A stretch of 64,000 nucleotides of DNA. It comes from Megascapheus bottae (taxonomy: Eukaryota > Chordata > Mammalia > Rodentia > Geomyidae). The DNA is taken from NCBI GenBank assembly GCA_024803745.1, contig JANJXV010000014.1:1845001-1909000 (forward strand), given 5' to 3'. The position numbers and the translations under genes are program-made. The notes beneath the pieces were generated by a model. It searched no databases. It saw only the letters and a list, made by a program, of their open reading frames with translations, and was not told the origin of the DNA. Each line of letters starts with the position of its first letter. The stretch's first letter is position 1. Below, in pieces: positions 46,658 through 57,727 of this stretch.

Positions 46658-46898
46658 TGCTTTTGTTGTGGGTGGTTGTGGGGCTTGAACTCTGGCCCTG
46701 GGCACTTTCCCTGAGCTCTTCAGCTCAAGGCTACCACCGTACCTCTTGAGTCACAGCACCACTTCTGTCTTCTGGTGATTAATTGGAGATAAGAACCGCA
46801 AGGACTTTTTAGTGCCTGGGTTGGCTTTGAACTGAGATCCTCAGATCTCAGCCTCCCGAGTAGCTAGAATTACAGGTGTGAGCCACCACACCCAGTTC
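46658..46898 (-). mobile_element. 7SL-Geo SINE, full length with TSD
   Basis: A good reference copy. On the minus strand: GGTGTGGTGGCTCACACCTG TAATTCTAGCTACTCGGGAGGCTGAG (7SL), linker with CTCCAATTAATCACC, then GGTGCTGTGACTCAAGAGGT and GAGTTCAAGCCCCAC (Geo). A 12-bp duplication TCTTTTATTCTT flanks it (46646-46657 and 46903-46914). Confidence 0.93.
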
Positions 46899-47059
46899 AG
46901 TATCTTTTATTCTTATTAATTTGAGGACACAACCTTCACATTTTGACAATCCCTGCTTCCAGAGAACTTTGAACATTGGCAGCTTCAAGACTAAGAAACC
47001 AAGAGTCATAGGAGCCTGAAAAATGAGATCAGAAGATCCTAAAAGAAAGGAGTACTCAG

Positions 47060-48383
47060 CGACACACTGGAAACTTTACAAAAAGGGATAGGAGATACAC
47101 TAGGCCTCCTTGGCACAGGTCGAAACTTTCTCAATAAGGACCAAGAAACACAACAAATCAGAGAAAAGCTGGTTAAGTGGGACTGCATTAAACTGCAGAG
47201 CTTCAGTATGGCAAAGGACATAGCTAGTAAATTAATTAGGAAGCCTACAGAGTGGGAGAAGATCTTCACCAACCAAACAACAGACAAAGGCCTCATATCT
47301 AAAATATATCAACAACTCAAAAAATTGAATCACTCCAAAACTAATCTCCAAAGGAACAACCATCCCATTAAAAGATGGTCTAAAGACTTAAAGAGAGTCT
47401 TCTCTGAAGAAGAAATAAAAATGGTCTATAGACACATGAAGAAATGCTCAACACCTCTGGTCATAAAAGAAATGCAAATCAAAACAACTCTAAGATTCCA
47501 CCTCACTCCAGTTAGAATGGCCAGGATCAAGAAAACTAATAACAACAGATGCTGGAGGGGATGTGGCCAGGAGGGATCACTACTACACTGTTGGTGGGAG
47601 TGCAAACTCGTTCAACCACTGTGGAAAGCAGTATGGCAGTGCCTCAAAAGACTAAACATAGAGCTCCCCTATGACCCAGCAATTCCACTACTTGGCATTT
47701 ACCCAACCATCCAGAAACAAGGACATACTAAATCCACTAGCACTATTTACCATAGCAAATATATGGAATCAACCCAGATGTCCCTCAGTTGATGAGTGGA
47801 TCAACAAGATGTGGTATTTATACACAATGGAATTCTATGCTGCTGTCAGAAAGAACGACATGGCCCATTTGTAAGGAAATGGAAAGACTTAGAAAAAATC
47901 ATATTAAGTGAAGTAAGCCAGACTCAAAGGAACATAGGCCCAATAGTCTCCCTCATTTGTCATATCAGTAGAAATCTTGGGCTCTCCTAGCAGATATTTA
48001 CAATAAACAAAATCTAGAGACATAAGGCCAAATAGTATGACACTAAAGGTAAGGCCATCCAGGATTAGGAAAAGAAGCCATATAATGAATGATTGTTGTC
48101 CTTAATGTACTATGTTATCTCTTATCTCTTTTGCTGTCCCTTGGTTATCTCATATTGTTACAATATTTCACCTTGTTATCTGATATATTTTATATGTGCT
48201 TAATTGGTTATTTGAAATTGGATAGGGAAGGGGGGAATCAAGATAAGTGGGGGAGGAGGAGGGAGGGAAATGGGGACCATGTCATGAGAAAGGGTATCAA
48301 TGTTTGTGAAGTTATGCACCTTCTATCTGGTGAATATAATGTAACCCTTCTATTAATCACAATAAAATATTTTTAAAAAAGAA
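47060..48383 (+). pseudogene. 5'-truncated L1: ORF2 C-terminal remnant and 3' UTR
   Basis: The best-preserved L1 in the window. An imperfect 16-bp duplication flanks it (47044-47059 and 48384-48399, 14 of 16 identical). The open frame 47208-47792 encodes the ORF2p C-terminal segment: [50 protein letters not shown] and the Cys-rich [20 protein letters not shown], then YDPAIPLLGIYP. This region of L1 ORF2p is an RNA-binding segment downstream of the reverse transcriptase, which is absent here. A 20-bp deletion at about 47742 shifts the frame; the proper continuation (ALFTIANIWNQPRCP) sits in another frame and is broken again near 47874. The 3' UTR and A-tail are intact. Confidence 0.95.
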
Positions 48384-48399
48384 AGAAAGGAGGGCTCAG

Positions 48400-48939
48400 A
48401 TCCCAGCATAGCCCTTTTACCATATTGTGCTAAGAGTTTTACCCTTTCTTGGCAGCAAAAAGGCCCGAAAGGATCAGAATTTCATGCACAGTAAGATGTT
48501 TGAGAACACTATTTCTACATCTAGGATAAAGCATATGTCGCATTTTCATTCCTTTGGATGGGCAGTTTTGTGACCTGGATGAGGAAGGCATCGGTGATTG
48601 AAAACAAATATCTGAACTGGCAGATATGTATCATGACAGTTAAAATTCTAATAAGTTGAAGCAGAAAAGATTATACACGGGTGAAACTGTGAGTTATGAT
48701 GTAATAAACCATGACTAAATGTACTATTTTTCCAGTGGGAAGATTTTTTTTTCAGAAAAGGGTAGAAAAAGTTTCTTGGTACTTTATTTCAACTATTATT
48801 TGTGTTAAAAAATCAAGATGATTGGAAGGGCAGGAACAATAATGCTGTTCCAAGCTCTATTTAGTCTAGAGAAAGTTCAGATTGTTCTCAGATGCTTTTT
48901 GTCAAAGAGATTAATGTGGATTTATTTATGTTTATTTTT
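48400..48939. other. Unique sequence
   Basis: No recognisable element. Confidence 0.4.
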
Positions 48940-49060
48940 AATTTTTTATTGTTAGGGTAATGTACATACATTCACCAGGTAGTGTGTGCATTACTTCTCA
49001 CATATTGATACCCCTTCTCATGGTTTTTGTCCCCATTTCCCTCCTCGTGCATAACTGGCC
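48940..49060 (-). mobile_element. L1 3'-end fragment
   Basis: After an inverted A/T-rich tail: TTCACCAGGTAGTGTGTGCA TTACTTCTCACATATTGATACCCC, then CCCCATTTCCCTCC. Sequence beyond about 49050 diverges, with a possible further piece at 49150-49180 (CTATGTAGTACATTAGGAAG). Confidence 0.75.
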
Positions 49061-50434
49061 ATTATAAGCTTCACCATCTATAGAGACAGTAGTCACAATC
49101 CACTTAGTTATAGGACCACAGCCATTATTGTTATCTCTGATTCATGCTTACTATGTAGTACATTAGGAAGAATCTGACTCTAAATATGTGTCTTCATTTT
49201 TGTATTTGCTCATCAGATAGAAGAAAGTAATGTTTCCAAACCTTGGGTAGACTAATGGCTATGTGCAAGGCACTTTAAAACATAGCAACAATAACCACTA
49301 TGATAGTGCCACACACAATGTGTTATGAGAAAGCCACAACCCAAAAAGAATATCATAGCATATTTCTCAAAGCTATAATGAAGAGAAAGGTTTAATCTGT
49401 TGCTTCATGAAATGAAAGTGTTTCATCCTTAAAGCTTTGGACATTTCCCTAGAGGAACTGTCCAATGAATTGAAGATTTTGCTGTGTTATAGTAACAATA
49501 ATAAATAGCTAAAAGATATCAGTATTTGATCTTGGTATTTCATTGGTTTCATGTGTATCTACTGAATCTTCATGAAAATTTGGCAAGTCCTCTAAAAATG
49601 TGGCATTTTGATGATTGACTTTCTGTTTCACAATGGATGATTGCAATTTGTCTATTCTGTGTAATGTTTGTGCTAATGCCATGACAAACATTCTTAAAAT
49701 AACAGTCTTTAAAATGTAAGCATTGTGATGTGATGTTCTTCATTTATATTCAGTGTTTATCAACATTAGGCTCTTCTCCATGGACATGCTCATTGAAATA
49801 TCCTGAATATTATCTTAGGCAAAGAGAATTTAATTGGCTTTTCTGACTGGTAAGTTTACCCTTAATGAGAGAATAGACATCTATGTCATATGAGCAGATT
49901 AGTTTATGATTCTGTTCTTAAATGATCTATCATATTAAGCCATGATGCTATTTTTACCCATTCAACAAATTTCTTGTTTTTTTATTTTTGGTTTGAAAAA
50001 ATGTTTATTATTAAACTATTTTACATTTGGTTAATATAGTCAGGAGATATTTGTGTTTGCTAGAAAGACAAGGCTTTGAAAGAACAAACTCCTTTCTGAG
50101 CCTGAAAAGTGTTATCTTTCTAGGTTAATTCAGAATCAATGTAAAATAGGTTTACTTGTTTTGGTTGTAACCATGATGGAGTGTGACGTTATTAGTCTTT
50201 ATTATATCCTTTAAACTTAGTAAAAGATGGTGGGAAAATATGCTTTCACAGGAACAAAACTTTTTTTTTAACCAATAGTTTTCTTCCTGGAAAATTTGAG
50301 GATCATGAAAGTAGTTCAGTAGGACAACATCGTTTAGTGAGGAAAGTAAGAAAAAAGTAAATCAATCAAGAAAAGAACTAGAAAGTGAAACATGCACTAT
50401 TAAGCCCCCTCATATTGGGAAAGATAGATTTCAC

Positions 50435-50580
50435 AGTAAGTTTCTGGCTTTTCAGCAGCCATGCAATAAAAAAAATGGTGTTCGTTATGGGCTCCTCGGG
50501 GTCTTTATAGTAAATGTGAATGTACTGGAGAAGTGCAGCTACTCCTGATACGAAGACTAAAGAGAAATAGCTCAAAATGT
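50435..50580 (-). other. Weak candidate exon with a hydrophobic segment
   Basis: Minus strand: begins after TTTCTATGCAG and reads open for about 48 codons to a weak ACT|GTGAAA donor. It encodes a hydrophobic run (SYFSLVFVSGVAALLQYIHI) then KDPEEPITNTIFFIAWLL. If real it would be part of a membrane protein; the family is not recognised. Confidence 0.18.
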
Positions 50581-51434
50581 CTGCATAGAAATTGTCCTAA
50601 ACAACATGCTTACTTTAATCCTAAGGATGAGTTTCACAGAGCAATTCCTTAGCACATCCAAATTGGACTCAATTTAGTAAAAGCAATTTTATAGAGAAGA
50701 TGAGGAGCAAGGCTTAGTTTACAATCCCATAGCTGTGAAGATTTGTCAAAAAAATAACTTCTCTATATACATAAGGGTTTGGACTCTCTTGAAATAACAA
50801 TGTAACAACTTTCTATGTGTATGGATTATGACTAGAATTTATTTAAAAATAGCAAGTAGTATTTTTTGCAAGTTTGAGTTTCTCACTTTTTTATCTATGG
50901 CCTATGTTAAGGAATTATTCATAAGTACCTTAATAAATTTTTTGAAATGTGTTCTTATAAGTCTCTTTGATTAAAAAAAATCATCCCCTTTGCCTATATG
51001 TGAAGAGAATAAGGGTTAGGTTAAAAAGTCTTAAAGGTTTCATACTTCAAATATTTAATGGTTTCAATATCTGTCATACTGTCATTAAAGAAAAAGAGAA
51101 AATAACCTTTCTTATTTTCTCAAAAGCTAAAGGAAAAAAAAATCAGTGTATTGATCCTTACAACAGAATCCAATGTTATTCTAGTCTCAGAAGGTGTCCA
51201 GTTACAGAGAGGCATTTTAGTAATCGAAAAGTTCAGTCAGACCTTGTGTGACCCTATTCATTCCTGACCAGCAAATAGTTTTTGTTTAACTTCGAAAGAA
51301 ACCAGACAAATCCTGCAAGGTTACTTGTAATCATGACACCATTTTTAGAATTGCCATGTGCTGGGAACATGCCTTCTTGCTTCCTCCTTCTATCTACAGT
51401 ATAAATCTGAAGGACTTTGTTATGGCTCTTATAC

Positions 51435-51608
51435 TTGGCACATCTTAGGCCTATTTAGAACATCAACACCATCAATCACATAATATGAGGCCGACCAGCT
51501 GGATGAACCCTGACTATCATGCAGGGGTGATTTGTCATCTGGGCATGTCTGCTTGGTAGATAACGCTCCTTCAGTCCCAGAACAATTTTCCTGGTCCAAA
51601 AATATTCT
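51435..51608 (-). other. Weak candidate exon, gene unknown
   Basis: Minus strand: 174 nt (58 codons) open between an AG at 51609-51610 with a weak pyrimidine tract and CAA|GTATAAG. The predicted peptide is Ser/Asp/Thr-rich with three cysteines and no domain I recognise. The same frame is open upstream to 51713. Codon texture is less AT-biased than the surroundings. Confidence 0.18.
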
Positions 51609-52404
51609 CTTTGATTCAGGAAACACGTGATTAATAAAGGACAAGGCTTTAAAGATGGAGGTCAAGGCTAAAAGTCTTAACCAAACAAGTGCATGGCTTA
51701 TTAATGTTTGCATCGGCCGTCAAAAATTCCCTTGAAGAACTCCTGCCTGGAAGAAATACACATCTCTAAATGCCATAAATTTCAAGGGACTGTAGGAACT
51801 CTGCTCATCTTAAGGTATTTATTTAAAAATACTGTTGTGTGAGTTGGAGAAATATTTTGCCACAGAATAATAATACTACATCAAGAATTTAAAAAGCCCA
51901 TTACAAACATTTACAATTTAATATAAAGAATTAAGGCTGAGAAGACAGAGTTTAACCAATATGATATGTAAAGGAAATTTGCACTATCACATTAGAACAA
52001 TTTACATTAAAAATAAATAGTTTTCTAAGAAGTCTCTTTACAAGAAAATGGATTTAAAAGCAACATTCCTTCCCCCATACTTTTTGTCTTATTTATATGC
52101 CAATTTACAATGCCTTATAGTACTTTTCCATTAAATAGTTTTTCACTTATCTTTGTTTTCTTTCCTTCCACCAACAGAAACTTCTTTCATGTTTATAGAA
52201 TATTGGGCTTTTCTCTTTCTAGGCAAATTTTGAGTCCCACCCTATAAAAGTATTCACAGTGTTTGAAATTTAGGTGGTATTTTTGTGTGTATGGACTACA
52301 GAAAAAAATCAATTTCTTAGCAAAACAAATTTAAGAAGTTATCATTGATCTAGTGTTTAAGATATAGTTACACTGGCTTAATTGAACATGGTTCCAATTT
52401 ATTT

Positions 52405-52597
52405 TGTCAGTTGTAGGTCTTGAACTCAGGGCCCGAGTACTGTCCTTGGATTTTTCTCAAGGCTAGAGCTCTACCCTTGAGCCAAAGCACCACTTCCAGC
52501 TTTTTTTTTTTTCCTATGTATGTGGTGCCGAGGAATCGAACCCAGGTCTTCGAGCATACTAGGCAAGCAGTCTATCATTAGGCCAAACTCCTGGCCC
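52405..52597 (-). mobile_element. IDL-Geo SINE
   Basis: GTAGGTCTTGAACTCAGGGC, CTAGAGCTCTACCCTTGAGC, GAGGAATCGAACCCAGGTCT, TAGGCCAAACTCCTGGCCC. The inter-monomer A-run is long (T12 at 52500-52512 on the plus strand). Flanking CCAATTTATTTT / CCAATCATTTTT may be an eroded duplication. Confidence 0.93.
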
Positions 52598-55190
52598 AAT
52601 CATTTTTTTAATCTAGTACCAAGTGAATCTCAAACTGCCACTAGGAATCTAAACCGTTCCTCAGAGGTGATAAGTGGATTGCACTAAATTGCAATGCTAT
52701 GGAGTATATATGTCAGGCATTACTTCACTCAGCTCCTACAGATTTTTAAGTTTCCAAACACGGGCCCTAGTCAGATTCCTTGGAATTGGTCTTTCTTTAC
52801 CTCACACCTCTCAGCCAAATACGAGAGGGATAAAAATAAGAACTCAGTAAACAAACACAAAAATAGGTTACCATTGGAATTCACATTGGCAATGCACTTA
52901 CCTGTTGACAGCCTTAGAATCTCAGTTTTGCAAACATAAAGTCATTTTCATTGTCATCTAGTGAGACTCTTCATTCTGTTGCTGAGCCTCCATTAAAGAA
53001 CTGGAAGAGGTGAAACTAAAACATTGGTTTTCTGTGTTCACCATTCTCTGCTGTATCATAGTATAAAATCTCCAGTGGCTCAACTGTTGGTGCATATTTG
53101 GGGGCGAGTTTGACATGCTTACACTTGGTCATTTGTCTCTGTACAACTTATGCTAATACTGATAACATTCTGTGACTGTTGATGGGGTCTATTTTGTACA
53201 TGTGTAATACTCTTAGTTAACTCATTTGACCCTGTTAAACAATGACAATGTATGCAAAGACCCAGTTTGTTAATATTCATTGTTACAAGAACAGGGTTAG
53301 TGACCTTGTCATATTTAACAGCATTGAGCAGACACAGCAGTGTGGATCCTGAGGGCAAATAAAGAATTTCCATTGGTGATGTAAGAGTTATGCTAATCAT
53401 CTTCCCCTCCATTCTGTTTCCAGGCACTGATTAAGTATGTAGTTCAAGTAGAAGTCTCATTGTACTTTGAACTAACAAAACCCAAGGATTTTTTTTAATA
53501 AGTAAGAATAAAAATATATTTCAACATGCTGTTTTCTTTTAGATAAAGAATGACTTTTTCAGAGTAGCATGTTGACAAAATAAAAGCTTAAAGTAATTAT
53601 CTCTTTAGATTTATGTTCCCTTAACATTATATTCTTAGCCTTGGTTTTGAAAAAAAAATGTTCTCACACTGTGACCCAGATGGGTATTGTATGTGAGCCT
53701 GGTTCACATATAGGCATTTGGATATGAGTATCCTTACTTTAGTAGAAAACAAGTTAAGTTAATTTTTTTTAACAATGCTGTATTACCTTGGTACATCTTG
53801 TTCTGTCTTTCCCTCAGGGTCTTACAGGAATGAATCGGAAAATTGTTCCCTTATGTTAAGGCCCAAGTCTGCACCTGTGTTAAATTCACATGGAACTGGA
53901 ATTGGGGGTTTGAGGGTGGGGGATAAATGTCAGCAAAATTAATAGAATGATAAATTTGAATTTGAATTCTCAAGCAGACTATGATTCAGTGCAAAAAGAA
54001 AAAAAGAAAAACATGGATGGGAACATTTTTATAAGCACATTGTTTTACAACCAGCCCTGAAATTAAGAAGATAATTATGTTGATCAACTGTCCTCAAGTT
54101 TAAGATTAGAAGCATCTGGTCTAGATATTCTGAAAATGTTGACAAGCCAAAAAATTTTACTTTATCTTTTTGGTATCCTGGATCACCTTTTAAAGAGGAA
54201 AATAATCTGTATGTTTTAGACAGCTTAAGAAAGTTCCTGAAACTAAGCAAATATCCAAAGCAAGGCAGAGCTGAAAGATGGGAAGAGATCAGTGACTTCT
54301 AGATGTGCGAAAGGAAGCAGACTCTGATGATCTGGACAGGTGGGTGGATGGGCGGTGAGGCAAAGGTGAGTCCATATGGAAGGGAGAGGAATTACATGGC
54401 AAATGATTCATGAACAGAGCTTTCATATTTTAAGATCTTTAGTTCAAGAACAGAAGTGGTGGGGACAAGCGAGTTTGCAATAAAGTAAACTTGTTAGTAC
54501 ATATTAATTTGTTTTGATTTTCATTGTGCAGTTCAATGTTGATGTTTTCAGGCAATATTGGAAGTCATATGAAATGCACTCTGAATGAAGACATCTGTCT
54601 GTAGGTAACACTTTTTTGTAAGATGAAAGAAAGAAATAGAAAGAGAGACATTTGGGGTTCATAAGATTAAGACACCTCAGTTTTATCAGCCATAAAGTAT
54701 ATACTGAGAACAATTATTTGCGTATTGCAAAGGAGACTGGTTAAAATTCAATCAATTGACTCCAGATGTGAGTTTCTTGTGTTTTTTTTTTAAGTCAGAG
54801 TTGCCAAAACTTCATGGAAGCAAAGACCACAAGTTAATGCAAGCTAAAGCAATCACAAAGTATAAGGCACATTTTTGGCATATAGGAAATCCTATTTGAA
54901 TAAACTCAGTAACTGGAATAATGAAATAAAGTGGTCTATGAAAAATTAGTCAAAGAATATTTACAAGTGGCTTACCCAAAACAACACTACAAGAAGTGTT
55001 TCAGATATACTATACAATCATATATTTACAGTGAACCCTATATGGTAGCTCATTGTTTTCTAAAGAAGTAATCAGTTTAATACAATCCACAAAAATAATT
55101 CCCTGGCATGTAGAGAGGTTATGAATGGATTTGTATAAAATGGGAAGTGTTTTTAAGGAGATAAAAATATCTGTAGGAATTAGTTTTCTT
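52598..55190. other. Unique sequence
   Basis: About 2.6 kb with no recognisable gene or young repeat. Confidence 0.45.
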
Positions 55191-55204
55191 AAAAAACCCA
55201 ATGG

Positions 55205-55396
55205 GGGCTGGGAGTTTGGCCTAGTGATGGAGTGCTTGCCTAGCAAGCACGAAGACCCAGGTTCGATTCCTAAGTACCACATATATAGAAAAAAGCCAGA
55301 AGTGGTGCTGTGCCTCAAGTGGTAGAGCTTTAGCCTTGAGAAAGCCCAAGGACAGTGCTCAGGCTCTGAGCACAAGCCCAGGACTGGCAAAAAAAA
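55205..55396 (+). mobile_element. IDL-Geo SINE with 11-bp TSD, next to an L1 end
   Basis: Young: GGGCTGGGAGTTTGGCCTAG, CAGGTTCGATTCCTAAGTAC, GCCTCAAGTGGTAGAGCTTT; A-tail from 55388. The repeat AAAAAACCCAA at 55191-55201 and 55397-55407 flanks it. Confidence 0.95.
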
Positions 55397-55407
55397 AAAA
55401 AACCCAA

Positions 55408-55562
55408 CAGGGAAGGGGGAAAAAAAGATGAGAGGAGGGGATGAGGGAAGGGAAATGGGAACAAAAATATGAGAAGGGGTATCAATGTGTGTGAAGTAAT
55501 GCATCTTCTATCTGGCGAATATAAGTGTAACCCTTCTATTAATTACAATAAAAAAGAAAAAA
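55408..55562 (+). mobile_element. L1 3' UTR end, 5'-truncated
   Basis: GGGAAGGGGGAAAAAAAGAT, ATGAGAAGGGGTATCAATGT, ATGCATCTTCTATCTGGCGA, GTAACCCTTCTATTAATTAC AATAAAAAAG: the young L1 3' terminus. The SINE at 55205 was inserted at or just beside its 5' truncation point. Confidence 0.9.
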
Positions 55563-55698
55563 AACAACAGAAAAATGTCTAATCTTAGAAACTGATTAAT
55601 TATCAGAATATTTGGAAAACACATTGTAGGGTAATTTCGCTCTGTTCTTTCAATGGCTAATCAAAATTAAGACTTTTCCTTTGGGACCAGTATTTTTT

Positions 55699-55883
55699 TT
55701 TTTTACGCCAGTCCTGGGCTTGAGCTCAGGGCCTGAGCATTGTCCTTGGACTTTCTTAAGGCTAGATTGAGTCTCAGCACCACTTCTGCCTTTTTTTTGT
55801 GTGTATGTGGTACCAAGGAATCGAACCTGGGTCTTTATGCATGGTAGGCAAGCACTCTACCACTAGGCCAAACACCAGGCCCC
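55699..55883 (-). mobile_element. IDL-Geo SINE, copy A of a same-site pair
   Basis: Full dimer with a small deletion in Geo (AAGGCTAGATTGAGTCTCAG) and GTGTGTATGTGGTACCAAGG. It lies between the first (55682-55698) and second (55884-55900) copies of a 17-bp target sequence beginning TGGGACCAG. Confidence 0.95.
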
Positions 55884-55900
55884 TGGGACCAGAATTTTTT

Positions 55901-56093
55901 TTTTTTGCCAGTCCTGGGCTTGAGCTCAGGACTTGAGCACTGTCCTTGGACTTTCTCAAGGCTAGCACTCTACCACTTGAGCCTCAGCACCACTTCCGGC
56001 TTTTTGCTATGTATGTGGGGTACTGAGGAATAGAACCTGGGTCTTCATGCATGCTAGGCAAGCATTCTACCACTAGGCGAAACTCCCGGCCCC
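55901..56093 (-). mobile_element. IDL-Geo SINE, copy B of a same-site pair
   Basis: Full dimer with GGGGTACTGAGGAATAGAAC in the left-monomer region and ACTCCCGGCCC at the 5' end. It lies between the second (55884-55900, one mismatch) and third (56094-56110) copies of the same target sequence. Its differences from copy A show it is not a recent tandem duplicate. Confidence 0.95.
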
Positions 56094-56110
56094 TGGGACC
56101 AGTATTTTTT

Positions 56111-56744
56111 GAATAACTACTTCAGGACTAAAGTAAGTGCCACAAAGAGTAGAAACATTTTGTTTTAATTCGTTTAAGAACAAATGAAGCAACTGAGAAC
56201 AAATGAGAACAGCTGCATCACCTTGGCAAATAAGCCTATTTTCATGTTCCTAGGTACTCATGGAGTCTATATGAATACCTGTTTCTTTGTACAGTATGAC
56301 AAGATTAATGCTTATAATTCCCATTGAGTTTTTTGTTTGAACATTTAAGTATTGCTTAAGTATCTAATCTGGGGCTAGAATGTGAAAATAGGCTATTTTT
56401 TCCTATCATCCATATAACCAGTTATGTATGGTTCCTATTTGCTTGGTAGAATGGGGTAAATTCATATAACATGCTGGACCCAGGTCCAGAAGTAAACAAC
56501 ATTTTCACAGATTGCAGTTTAAGGTTTGGATGTGAATAATTGTTCTGTGGTGTGAGATGGGGAGATAATACAGCCATAGACTGGGGTATAGACTGGGATT
56601 TTCTGTTAGGGGACTTTCATGTCTCAAGAAGATAGTGTCCACTAAGAATGACTCCTATTATTGTCATTGGAATAGACATGCTCTTTTTCAATGAGGAGGT
56701 AAAGAAATATCCTGAGTAAGGTTTGATATTTTCTCCTAATTTTC
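56111..56744. other. Unique sequence
   Basis: Nothing recognisable. Confidence 0.4.
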
Positions 56745-56927
56745 TTTTTTTTTTTTTTTGCCAGTCCTGGGCTTGAGCTCAGGGCCTGAGCACTGTCCTT
56801 GGCTCTACCACTTGAGCCTCAGCACCATTTTCAGCTTTTTTTTCTATGTATGTGGTACCAAGGAATCGAACCCAGGTCTTCGTGCATGCTAGGCAAGCAC
56901 GCTACCACTAGGCCTAACTCCCGGCCC
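56745..56927 (-). mobile_element. IDL-Geo SINE, young, with a small Geo deletion
   Basis: GCCAGTCCTGGGCTTGAGCT opens after a long inverted A-tail. CTGTCCTTGGCTCTACCACT lacks the usual ACTTTCTCAAGGCTAGAG segment. The rest is near-identical to the copies at 13909 and 14670. Confidence 0.95.
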
Positions 56928-57221
56928 TTTTCTCTTCATTTCTATGTTTCAGTTTAAGTAGACACTGTCAGGTAGGCAATGGCGTCTTATGTAAGTACAT
57001 ATGCTCCTTGAGTTATAATTAGATACTATCCTGTTAACACACCATAAATTAAAAAAATGCATTCAACACATCTCTCCTACCAACTATCACAGTTCAACAA
57101 CAAGGTACACCATTCACTCTCATGATTACATGGCTGTTGGAAGCCATGGCTTGCTGCCATTGCCCAGCATTAGTGGAGAATAACGTATCACATGGTGCTA
57201 GCTCAGAAATAGAGCCAAATT

Positions 57222-57327
57222 GGGAAGTGGGGCTTGGTTCAAGGGGTAGGGTGGTAGCCTTGAGCTGAAGAGCTCAGGGATAGAACCCAGGCCGAGTTCA
57301 AACCCCATGACCCACACACATGAAAAG
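57222..57327 (+). mobile_element. Solo Geo monomer with perfect 16-bp TSD
   Basis: Only the Geo-type right half is present: GGGAAGTGGGGCTTGGTTCA AGGGGTAGGGTGGTAGCC, then GAGCTGAAGAGCTCAGGGAT and GAGTTCAAACCCCATGACCC. The 7SL-Geo-specific GAGCTGAAGAGCTCAGG shows its parent. A perfect duplication GAAATAGAGCCAAATT (57206-57221 and 57328-57343) proves it inserted as this short unit. Confidence 0.93.
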
Positions 57328-57489
57328 GAAATAGAGCCAAATTAAAAAATTCAAATTATGGTTTTATTGAAATGACTCATTTTTGTACCACTGTAAAACT
57401 GAAAGATCTTAAAGAAAGCTATCCTAAGTTGTGGGCATCTGCGCTTTTTATACTTAAAGATCTAAATAAATACCCGGAGTAATTTATCC

Positions 57490-57716
57490 TTTTTTTTTTG
57501 TGGTCATGGGGCTTAAACTCGGCCTGGGTGCTGTCCCTGAGCTCTTCATCTCAAGGCTACTACCCTTGAACCAAGCCCCACTTTCCATTTTCTACAGGTT
57601 AATTGGAGATAAGGGTCTCAGGTCCTTTTGTGCCTTGGCTGGCTTTGAACTGCTATCCTCAAATCTCAGCCTCCTGAATAGCTAGCATTACAAGCGTAAG
57701 CCACTGCACCTGGCTA
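57490..57716 (-). mobile_element. 7SL-Geo SINE, full length
   Basis: GGTCATGGGGCTTAAACTCG, GCTCTTCATCTCAAGGCTAC, GGTTAATTGGAGATAAGGGT, CAGCCTCCTGAATAGCTAGC. Flanking GAGTAATTTAT (57477-57487) and GAGTAATTCAT (57717-57727) form a one-mismatch target duplication. Confidence 0.92.
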
Positions 57717-57727
57717 GAGTAATTCAT

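Larger units (their letters stand above)
49181..52404. other. Unique AT-rich sequence with weak exon-like islands
   Basis: About 3.2 kb without young repeats. A weak MIR-like stretch lies near 50693-50745 (minus). Three minus-strand stretches look faintly coding: 51608-51435, 50580-50435 and 49691-49509. Their splice sites are mediocre and I recognise no protein. Confidence 0.3.

Noticed and set aside
47208..47792. A functional 194-residue protein gene
   Set aside because: It is the C-terminal remnant of L1 ORF2 in a 5'-truncated insertion, without the endonuclease or reverse transcriptase parts and with frameshifts.
55010..55504. A 164-codon minus-strand open frame as a gene
   Set aside because: Most of it is the antisense of the IDL-Geo SINE and the L1 3' UTR at 55205-55562; similar pseudo-peptides recur at every inverted IDL-Geo copy.
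1351..57716. Strand bias of 7SL-Geo SINEs (nearly all on the minus strand)
   Set aside because: About nine of eleven copies are reversed, but the number is small and the other families (L1, IDL-Geo) are balanced, so it is not convincing.
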